From: an uncultured Eubacteriales bacterium
Lineage (GTDB): Bacteria; Bacillota; Clostridia; Lachnospirales; Lachnospiraceae
NCBI GenBank assembly: GCA_900545455.1
Contig: UQZF01000070.1
Span: 1 to 12,186, forward strand
Reading direction: 5' to 3'
Length of the DNA: 12,186 nt
Below, in pieces: positions 6,291 to 12,186 of the stretch (positions are counted from its first letter, which is position 1; each line of letters begins with the position of its first letter). The notes beneath the pieces are model-generated. The model ran no database searches. It was not told the origin of the DNA and saw nothing but the letters and a program-made list of their open reading frames with translations. The position numbers were made by a program, and so were the translations under genes.

Positions 6291-8876
6291 ATGGCTACTT
6301 TGCTTAAAGCAGTACCGGTGTGCCTTACATTTGGCACAGTGGTAATAATCATGGCATTATATATATGGATATTGGCGTACACGGGTATGGACAGAAGAGT
6401 TAACAGACGGCAGCAGGTTAAGAGGATTGCTGCCGCTTTAGCGGCTTCTGTCTTTGCTGTATCCGTGTCGTTTGTTATCGCATATTTCGATATATATGAA
6501 AATGACGGGATAAGAGGAGTGTTCAGGGTATTCTTTGACATGGAGCTCTACAACGGCATTTTCATTTCTTTTTTTGCGGTGACGGCAGAAATTTTGGCGT
6601 TCAGAATTATACTCAAAATAAAGAAACGCGAGTCGTTTATGGAGTCGTTGGCACTCTCAAGCCGACAGAGAATTTTTCTGGCAGCCGTGATGCTCACCGT
6701 ACTCACGGGTGCATTCTATGTATATGGCTGCATGAGCATGAATCCCTACAACATCAGATTCTATGAAATCTGCTCCGACAATGACACCATCGTATTGAAT
6801 GATGATGGGCTTATATGCGATTATGTCGAGCTCTACAATGCCGGGAAGAGAACGGTGAAGCTCGGGAATCTGTATTTGTCCGACGATGCAGACTACCTGA
6901 AAAAAATGAAGGTCGGCGATATTAAGCTGGCACCCGGGGAGATAACACTTATAGCACTCGACGATACAGCGGGAGCATTCTCAATCAGCAAGCGCGGTGA
7001 GACGCTGTATCTCTCGGATGAGGATGGCAACATCGTGGACTGCATCGATGTGCCTAAGCTTTCATTTGACATGTCTTACAGCTATAATTTGGAGAGCGGA
7101 AGCTGGGATGTATATACCTGCACGCCGGGTGAGCTCAATATATGGGCGCAGAAAATTGCCACGGCAGAGGTGGAGGCACCCGTATTTGCAAGTCCGAGCG
7201 GCTTCTACGACGAGGATTTTCTCCTAAAGATTGAGGCAGGCGACGACGCGGTCATATACTACACGACCGATTGCAGGACACCCGATGAAAATTCAAATGT
7301 CTACACGGAGCCGATTCTCATAACCAATGTCTGCGATGAGCCGAACACATGGCACAGCATAAAGAACCTCATGACATGGGACAGAAACGACTGGACCGAG
7401 AACATGGACAAGTGCGTTGTCATAAGGGCGGTGGCTGTTGATTCGGCGGGCAACAGAAGTGCCGAAACGGTCGCATCGTACTTTGTGGGGATGGACGAGT
7501 ACAAGGACAAGGCGGTCATATCGCTTGTGCCCGACTACGATGCGCTATTTGCGGAGGGCGGAATATACACGGCAGGCAAAGATCCGAACGATGCGATATT
7601 CATGCACAGCGGGCGTGAGACGGAGAGGGAGGCGTTCCTTGAATACTTTGAGGGCGACGATGTATACTTCTCACAGAATATAGGAATAAGACTCTTCGGT
7701 GCAACCTCGAGACAGGGCGTGCAGAAGAGATTTACGCTGTATGCGCGCAAGGAGTACAGCGGATATAATTTTATAGATTACGATTTCTTCGGTGACAGGA
7801 ATAAGTACAAAAGGCTCGCACTCAGAACCGGCTTCTGCAATATGCTTGCGCAGGAGCTCATGAGCGGTACAAATGTATTAACGACCGACTCGGTTCCGGT
7901 GACGCTCTTTCTTGACGGTGAGCTCTATGGCGACACCTATGTGCAGACGAAGTTAGATGCCGACTACATCTCGAGAAAATATGGCGTGGACGAGGACAAT
8001 ATCATATTCATTAAGAATCAGGAGGTAGACAACGGATACGAGGATGAGATTAATCTGTTCTGGGATATGATTAACTGGATATTCTACACCGATTTCACGG
8101 ACGAGGAGGCTTACAGGCAGTTGTGCAGCACGATAGACATTGAGAGCTATATCGAGTTCGCGTGTGCGAACCTGTATCTCGCCAATATGGATTACAACGA
8201 AGTGCATAACTTCGCGTTGTGGAGAACCAGAGAGAGTGAGGACTCGGAATACAGCGACTGTCGATGGAGGTTCATCATGTATGACCTTGATGCTCTCGAG
8301 AACAACTACGGAATGTTAAAATACTGGGATGCGGACAGCGTATCCGCCATAGATTCGTTCAATTCACATATCTATACCGACGAGAAATACACTTTTAAGG
8401 ATTCTGTGATTTACAGGGCGCTCCGACCGAACGAGGACTTCGCAAAGCGTTTCCTCATAACCTACTCCGACATGATCAACTTTGAGTTTGCAAAGGATCG
8501 TGTGGAGAGTATGTTGGAAGAATACGGCGAGACGCTTGACTGGAACTACGGCTTCTTCATCGACAGAACCAAGTATGTGTTACAGCACATTGCACAGGAG
8601 TTCGAGCTGAGCGGAGACACGTCGGTGATAGAGATAGACATTGAAAATCCCGACGGAGGAACGGTTAAGGTTAACACCCGCACGATTGAGGAGGGCACAG
8701 CCCACTGGAGCGGAGAGTATCTCGTGGAGGTACCGATGACATTGACTGCCGTTCCTGACGAGGGCTGCGAATTCGTCGGCTGGAGCGGTGATGTTACATC
8801 GTCGGATGCCACAATAGATGTGGAGCTTGACAAGGAGGTGGTAAGTCTCAATGCGATTTTTAAGAAAATTGATTAA
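6291..8876 (+). CDS. Membrane-anchored CotH kinase-like protein with lamin-tail, chitobiase-like and InlB-like repeat domains
   Basis: 861 residues, 21 bases after cca, with CTGGAG (6277-6282) as ribosome site. Four hydrophobic segments (about residues 5-27, 45-65, 85-110 and 125-147) form an unusual membrane part, and the remainder is probably outside the cell. Domains in order: lamin-tail-like beta domain (about 158-281; DYVELYNAGKRTVKLGN and LAPGEITLIALDD); chitobiase-type beta domain (about 297-395; ASPSGFYDEDF, then AVIYYTTDCRTPDENS); CotH domain (about 406-755); and a C-terminal InlB B-repeat-like unit (about 787-861; DEGCEFVGWSGDVTSSDATI). The CotH part keeps LFGATSRQGVQKRFTLYARK, Asn632/Asp634/Asn640 in NMDYNEVHN, and DLD at 665-667, the kind of acidic and amide residues used for metal and ATP binding in the atypical CotH kinases. 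The substrate is unknown. A role in spore coat is not implied by the name. Confidence 0.93.
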   Translation: MATLLKAVPVCLTFGTVVIIMALYIWILAYTGMDRRVNRRQQVKRIAAALAASVFAVSVSFVIAYFDIYENDGIRGVFRVFFDMELYNGIFISFFAVTAEILAFRIILKIKKRESFMESLALSSRQRIFLAAVMLTVLTGAFYVYGCMSMNPYNIRFYEICSDNDTIVLNDDGLICDYVELYNAGKRTVKLGNLYLSDDADYLKKMKVGDIKLAPGEITLIALDDTAGAFSISKRGETLYLSDEDGNIVDCIDVPKLSFDMSYSYNLESGSWDVYTCTPGELNIWAQKIATAEVEAPVFASPSGFYDEDFLLKIEAGDDAVIYYTTDCRTPDENSNVYTEPILITNVCDEPNTWHSIKNLMTWDRNDWTENMDKCVVIRAVAVDSAGNRSAETVASYFVGMDEYKDKAVISLVPDYDALFAEGGIYTAGKDPNDAIFMHSGRETEREAFLEYFEGDDVYFSQNIGIRLFGATSRQGVQKRFTLYARKEYSGYNFIDYDFFGDRNKYKRLALRTGFCNMLAQELMSGTNVLTTDSVPVTLFLDGELYGDTYVQTKLDADYISRKYGVDEDNIIFIKNQEVDNGYEDEINLFWDMINWIFYTDFTDEEAYRQLCSTIDIESYIEFACANLYLANMDYNEVHNFALWRTRESEDSEYSDCRWRFIMYDLDALENNYGMLKYWDADSVSAIDSFNSHIYTDEKYTFKDSVIYRALRPNEDFAKRFLITYSDMINFEFAKDRVESMLEEYGETLDWNYGFFIDRTKYVLQHIAQEFELSGDTSVIEIDIENPDGGTVKVNTRTIEEGTAHWSGEYLVEVPMTLTAVPDEGCEFVGWSGDVTSSDATIDVELDKEVVSLNAIFKKID

Positions 8877-9726
8877 TCATAAGCTGACACTTGGCACCGC
8901 CGTGCTTTTGTGCAGCGCGATGCTCACCGCGTGCAGCATGGGAGGAGGCTTCAACTACGACCGTGACAGCGCAAAGGAGGGTGAGTACAAGGAGCTTTTC
9001 AAGGTGTCAAAGGCGGACGCGAATGTAGAGTTCGGCGATGATGCTGTTGTTATAGATTTGGACGAGTGCTCGAAGCAGGCACTTATCGAGGAGCCGGGCG
9101 ACTATATCGTGACCGGAAAGCTCTACGGAAGCCTTGTAGTTGATGCCGAGGACGGAAACGTCCGCATATTGTTGAGGGACGCCGACATTTCCGCGTCGAG
9201 CGGGCCTGCACTCTACGTCGCGTCGGCGGGAAAGGTTATTCTCACGCTTGCGGAGGATTCCGACAACGTGCTGTCCGATTCGACCAACTATGATGACTAC
9301 GAGGGTAAAAAAGCCTGTATCTTTTCAGAAACGGATTTGACAATCAACGGAAGCGGGTCGCTCAGTGTCTACTCTTATGTGGGCGACGGAATAAGGACGG
9401 CAGAGACACTCAAAATAGTGGGAGGCGACTTATATGTGCTCGCTAAAAAGAACGCGCTGAGGGGCAATGACGGAGTGTTGGTCACACCCGACAGGCTTCA
9501 GATAGAGTGCGAGGGCTACGGCATCGTGACGATAACGGATTCGAAGGGGCGCTCGGGCGACGTTCAGATTAACGGCGGCGACATAAGCATAACCAGCGGC
9601 AAGCAGCCCGTGCTCTCGAGAGGTGACCTGTATATATCACTTCCTGCGGATGTGAAGATATACAGCGTGCTTCCGGGCTTTGAGGTTGACGGCGAGCTTT
9701 ACGTCGAAGAAGGGGCGGTGGAATAG
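8851..9726 (+). CDS. Lipoprotein with Cthe_2159-like (DUF4353) carbohydrate-binding beta-helix
   Basis: 291 residues; the start overlaps the CotH-like gene by 26 bases. AAGGAGGTG at 8832-8840 lies inside that gene at ideal spacing and fixes the ATG at 8851. The signal peptide ends in lipobox LTAC with Cys28, so the protein is membrane anchored outside the cell. The mature part has the repeated beta-strand turns of the Cthe_2159 family: a GDYIVTGKLYGSLVVDAEDG opening, an inner run around DLTINGSGSLSVYSY, and GDGIRTAETLKIVGGDLYV followed by LRGNDGV. The founding member of the family binds acidic and cellulosic polysaccharides through a calcium-dependent beta-helix. This copy is a single domain without a dockerin. 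In this operon it may recognise a surface glycan on which the CotH or VTC proteins act; that is inference. Confidence 0.85.
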   Translation: MRFLRKLINHKLTLGTAVLLCSAMLTACSMGGGFNYDRDSAKEGEYKELFKVSKADANVEFGDDAVVIDLDECSKQALIEEPGDYIVTGKLYGSLVVDAEDGNVRILLRDADISASSGPALYVASAGKVILTLAEDSDNVLSDSTNYDDYEGKKACIFSETDLTINGSGSLSVYSYVGDGIRTAETLKIVGGDLYVLAKKNALRGNDGVLVTPDRLQIECEGYGIVTITDSKGRSGDVQINGGDISITSGKQPVLSRGDLYISLPADVKIYSVLPGFEVDGELYVEEGAVE

Positions 9727-10422
9727 TTGAAGGGATACCGCCATGAGAACAAGTACATCATCGACGGGTACAGGAGGAAGCTTCTCGAGGCGAAGCTTTG
9801 CGGCTTTCTGACACCCGATGTCCACTCGGATGATGAAAGCAATTACCATATAAGAAGTCTGTATTTTGACGATTACAATAATACATGCTATTATGAGAAC
9901 GAGGGCGGAGTCGATCCGCGCGAAAAGTACAGAATCAGGTATTACAACGGAGATAAGTCATACATTGTTCTGGAAAAAAAGATAAAGAACCACGGATTCA
10001 CGGCGAAGCACTCGTGCCGAATCACCGAGGAGGAGTGCCGCGAGATGATGAGAGGACATATTCCGTCCGTGACGGGCGATATGCCGGAGTTAAAGAAGCG
10101 GCTTTTCACCGAGATGCGGGTTAAGCTGATGCACCCGAAGGTTATTGTGTCCTACGACAGAACGGCATATATTTACAAGAACGGCAACGTCAGGGTGACG
10201 TTTGACAGCAATATAACGGCGTCGGCTAACGTGGACAGATTTTTGGAGGAGAGGTTTCCGGTCAGACCTGTGATGTCGCAGGGGCTTATCCTCGAGGTAA
10301 AATGGGACGAGGTGCTTCCCGACTTTATCAGAGAGATTCTGACGGATTCTAAGCTTCACAGGACAAGCTTTTCAAAATATTACACTTGCAGAAAATACAA
10401 TAATAACGGAGGTATGGCATGA
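9727..10422 (+). CDS. VTC-domain protein, candidate polyphosphate polymerase
   Basis: 231 residues. The TTG start directly follows the TAG of the previous gene; the only nearby ATG (9743) is out of frame, and AGGGG near 9711 can serve as ribosome site. The protein is one VTC domain of the triphosphate-tunnel fold. Basic residues expected to line the tunnel are all present: Lys9 in YRHENKY, Arg69 and Arg71 in KYRIRYY, Lys85 in LEKKIK, Lys94 in TAKHS, Arg145 in YDRTAY and Arg156 in VRVTFD. Glu190 and Lys192 in LILEVKW and Lys217 in SFSKYY complete the set. By family knowledge (yeast Vtc4) such a domain can make polyphosphate from ATP at the cytoplasmic face. Yeast SPX and membrane parts are absent here; the adjoining DUF4956 membrane protein, overlapping by 4 bases, may supply the membrane part. 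Another triphosphate substrate cannot be excluded. Confidence 0.92.
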   Translation: MKGYRHENKYIIDGYRRKLLEAKLCGFLTPDVHSDDESNYHIRSLYFDDYNNTCYYENEGGVDPREKYRIRYYNGDKSYIVLEKKIKNHGFTAKHSCRITEEECREMMRGHIPSVTGDMPELKKRLFTEMRVKLMHPKVIVSYDRTAYIYKNGNVRVTFDSNITASANVDRFLEERFPVRPVMSQGLILEVKWDEVLPDFIREILTDSKLHRTSFSKYYTCRKYNNNGGMA

Positions 10423-11087
10423 ACGAGGTACTAAGGAGAGCTTTTTTTGAGGGATATGCTTCAAGACAGATAACGGGTTTTGATGTGGTGATGTGCATGG
10501 TGTGTTCGGTGGTTATAGCGGCGTACATTTTTGCCGTGTACAGATACGTCAACAGGGATTCGTTTGTGAACCGCAATTTTACATTGTCGCTCATCGCGAT
10601 GTCCGTGATAACGGCAGCGATTATTCTCACGATTCAGTCTAACATAGTGGTGTCTCTCGGTATGGTGGGTGCACTCTCGATTGTGAGATTCAGAACGGCG
10701 GTAAAGGATCCGCTTGACCTTGTATTTTTATTCTGGTCGATAAGTGCGGGAATTATATGCGGTGCCGGTTTCACGCTTGTGGCGGTCATCGCGTCGGTCG
10801 TAGTGACAATAGTCATCATGGTGTGTGCGCGTATTCCTGCCTCTAGGAAAGCCGGGATACTCGTCGTAAATGCTGACGATTACTCCGTCGAGGAGAAGAT
10901 AACGCAGGCGGTCAGGGACAACAGCACTCTCATGAAGGTGCAGGCTAGAAACGTCACAAAGAACAGCCTCGACATCACGATCGAGGTGTGGACAAAGGAC
11001 GAGGGCAGGCTTATTGAGACGCTCGTCGGAATGGAGCACGTCCTGTCGGCATCCATAGTGGCACATGAGGGTGACGCGGCACTCTAA
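10419..11087 (+). CDS. DUF4956 family membrane protein
   Basis: 222 residues; ATG overlaps the VTC stop in an ATGA arrangement, with GGAGG at 10408-10412. Four hydrophobic segments are visible (about residues 22-42, 54-72, 101-118 and 119-137). Between the second and third is the family signature GALSIVRFRTAVKDPLDL, with conserved basic residues next to the membrane. After about residue 140 comes a soluble alpha/beta tail (VVNADDYSVEEKITQAVRDN and onward) that is probably cytoplasmic and could bind VTC. The family has no assigned reaction that I know of, but it is often found beside VTC-domain and CotH genes. A channel or membrane anchor for polyphosphate export is an attractive inference. 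It is the last gene of the operon before the hairpin. Confidence 0.92.
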   Translation: MNEVLRRAFFEGYASRQITGFDVVMCMVCSVVIAAYIFAVYRYVNRDSFVNRNFTLSLIAMSVITAAIILTIQSNIVVSLGMVGALSIVRFRTAVKDPLDLVFLFWSISAGIICGAGFTLVAVIASVVVTIVIMVCARIPASRKAGILVVNADDYSVEEKITQAVRDNSTLMKVQARNVTKNSLDITIEVWTKDEGRLIETLVGMEHVLSASIVAHEGDAAL

Positions 11088-11118
11088 AAGAAAGGCAGTC
11101 TATATTCATAAAAAATAT

Positions 11119-11176
11119 ATCCTCCTCATATTATTAGATAGCCCTTGGGCTAAGATGATGTGAGGGGGATTTTTTT
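11119..11176 (+). terminator. Long hairpin with T tract after the CotH-VTC operon; also holds the next gene's ribosome site
   Basis: The outer arms ATCCTCCTCA (11119-11128) and TGAGGGGGAT (11161-11170) pair at all ten positions, one of them T-G. A middle stretch TATTATT pairs with GATGATG using three T-G pairs. An inner stem TAGCC/GGCTA closes a CTTG loop. Seven T bases (11170-11176) follow. This is a good Rho-independent terminator 31 bases after the DUF4956 stop codon. The right arm carries GAGGGGG, the Shine-Dalgarno site of the CotS-like gene, and the left arm is CCTCC-like, so the fold would also hide that site. Confidence 0.8.
11162..11168 (+). promoter_or_regulatory. Shine-Dalgarno site GAGGGGG of the CotS-like gene, inside the hairpin arm
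   Basis: This purine run ends 8 bases before the GTG at 11177 and decides that start: an in-frame TGA at 11156 excludes anything further upstream, and the only other early candidate, GTG at 11189, lacks suitable spacing. It is fully paired in the terminator fold. Confidence 0.7.
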
Positions 11177-12186
11177 GTGGCAAACGAGGTGAATGGCAGA
11201 CCGATAAAACGATATACGGTGTATGAAATTGCCGAGAACGCTTTGCAGCATTTCGACATGAAGGGAACCTACGTGGGGCGGATGAGAGGGCGGCTTATGT
11301 ATAATACCGGCTCCGGGGTTGTACTGGTGGGGGAATATAACGGAAGCAGGGAGCGCTTTGAGGCGAGAGCGGCGGTCAGGAACAGGCTGGTGGCTGACGG
11401 AATAAATGTATCGTGCTATATAAAGGACGCTGACGGCTCCTATTTCTATGAGAGTGAGGACTCGACGCTGTACACCGTGTGCAGCTTTTGTGATATGGAT
11501 GAGTGCAACGAGAGGAAGCTCGAGGATGTCTGTACGGCGATGAGGGCACTCGCGGCACTGCACAGGGCACTTGCGGGGCTTGATTTGCAGGAGATAGGAC
11601 TTAACGGGGAAGAATTTCAGATTGCAAGAAGCCTTGTAAAAGAGTATGATAAGCATAATAAAGAGCTCAAAATGATAAAGAACTATCTTGTCGGGAGAAA
11701 GACCAAGACCGATTTTGAGCTGCTTGCCGTCAGGGAATGCCCTGTGTACCTCGCGGAGGGACTTGAGGCTCTTGACAGGTTAAAGGCATCGGACTATGAG
11801 ATAAGGCTTAATGAGGCGGTGCAGAACAGCAGGCTGTGCCACGGGGATTTTAATTATCATAATATATACACAAATGGCGGGGAGTATTTGATTGCGGGCT
11901 TTTCGCAGATGCGCAAGGACTTGTATATCGTCGATTTGTACAATTTCATGCGAAAGCTCATGGAAAAGTACGACTGGGACATCAAGATGGGATACTTAAT
12001 GCTTCGCGAGTATGACAGTGTGAATACATTGTCATCGCAGGATGTAAAGATTCTCGGTGCGATGTTCTCGTATCCGGAGAAATTCTGGAAGATACTTAAT
12101 TACTATTTCAATGCCAACAAGGCATGGATACCGAATAAAAACATGGAAAAGCTTAAGCTGGTCGTAAATCAGAACCGCATGAGAAG
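11177..12186 (+). CDS. CotS-family protein with aminoglycoside phosphotransferase fold, possible pseudokinase (3' end beyond window)
   Basis: The frame is open from GTG 11177 to the window end, 336 residues, so only a short C-terminus is missing compared with usual CotS lengths. CotS traits: LAALHRALAGL in the middle; CHGDFNYHNI with His222, Asp224 and Asn229 as the kinase catalytic loop; IVDLYNFMRKLMEKYDW; and near the end YPEKFWKILNYYFNANKAWI. In active APH-fold kinases the segment after the catalytic loop reads roughly IDF with a metal-binding Asp. Here it is IAGFSQMRKDL, with Gly241 in that place. The N-lobe strand VVLVGEYNG shows Glu53 where a Lys might be expected. Loss of ATP chemistry is thus likely but unproven. 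Family members are spore coat proteins in Bacillus, and some relatives are thought to modify surface sugars. The ribosome site lies in the preceding hairpin. Confidence 0.85.
   Translation, partial: MANEVNGRPIKRYTVYEIAENALQHFDMKGTYVGRMRGRLMYNTGSGVVLVGEYNGSRERFEARAAVRNRLVADGINVSCYIKDADGSYFYESEDSTLYTVCSFCDMDECNERKLEDVCTAMRALAALHRALAGLDLQEIGLNGEEFQIARSLVKEYDKHNKELKMIKNYLVGRKTKTDFELLAVRECPVYLAEGLEALDRLKASDYEIRLNEAVQNSRLCHGDFNYHNIYTNGGEYLIAGFSQMRKDLYIVDLYNFMRKLMEKYDWDIKMGYLMLREYDSVNTLSSQDVKILGAMFSYPEKFWKILNYYFNANKAWIPNKNMEKLKLVVNQNRMR

Noticed and set aside
6044..6541. Open frame of 165 codons on the - strand across the end of cca and start of the CotH-like gene
   Set aside because: Both + strand genes are well supported here; the antisense frame has no ribosome site or known motif.
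11102..11134. Sporulation sigma-E or sigma-K type promoter (ATATT and CATATTAT) before the CotS-like gene
   Set aside because: The spacing between the two boxes is about 20 bases, too long for sigma-E, and no AC element for sigma-K lies at the right distance.
11150..11656. Open frame of 168 codons on the - strand over the CotS-like gene
   Set aside because: The + strand frame shows clear CotS-family motifs over the same bases; the antisense translation is low-complexity His/Ser-rich and resembles nothing.

Overview
The window reads as chromosome of a Clostridia-type Gram-positive bacterium, most likely a member of the Lachnospiraceae. This rests on lipoprotein signal peptides, strong AGGAGG-type ribosome sites, the short eukaryote/archaeal-type ProRS, DHHW and CotS family proteins, and CotH/VTC/DUF4956 neighbours. 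The species cannot be named from sequence alone. All ten genes lie on the + strand, mostly with very short gaps or overlaps. Both edge genes are cut by the window.

Region 1 (1-2047) is a surface O-acetylation pair: the C-terminal part of an MBOAT (AlgI/DltB-like) membrane acyltransferase, followed 3 bases later by a DHHW/AlgX-AlgJ-like SGNH protein with a visible Asp-His and Ser motif set. Region 2 (2048-3524) has a 104-base gap with a possible promoter, then two lipoproteins. The first is small and of unknown function. The second has a Thr/Glu repeat stalk and a transglutaminase-like domain with an intact Cys-His-Asp triad. Region 3 (3525-6269) is translation-related: proS (prolyl-tRNA synthetase) and a CCA-adding tRNA nucleotidyltransferase that starts with TTG. 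proS has codon use clearly unlike its neighbours.

Region 4 (6291-11087) is the most interesting part. It is a tightly packed four-gene set: a membrane-anchored CotH-kinase-like protein with lamin-tail, chitobiase-like and InlB-like repeat domains; a lipoprotein with a Cthe_2159-type (DUF4353) carbohydrate-binding beta-helix; a VTC-domain polyphosphate polymerase candidate; and a DUF4956 membrane protein. Overlaps or abutting stops and starts link all four. A reasonable inference is one envelope system that joins phosphoryl or polyphosphate chemistry inside the cell (VTC + DUF4956) to a kinase-like and a sugar-binding protein outside.

Region 5 (11088-12186) has a long hairpin with a T tract that ends this operon, then a CotS-family (APH fold) protein that is open to the window end. 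The 3' arm of the hairpin is also the Shine-Dalgarno site of the CotS-like gene, so the structure may act both as terminator and as a translational lock. The CotS-like protein keeps the HGDFxxHN catalytic loop but has Gly where the second metal-binding Asp should be, so it may be a pseudokinase.

No tRNA, rRNA, CRISPR array, insertion sequence or phage gene was seen.
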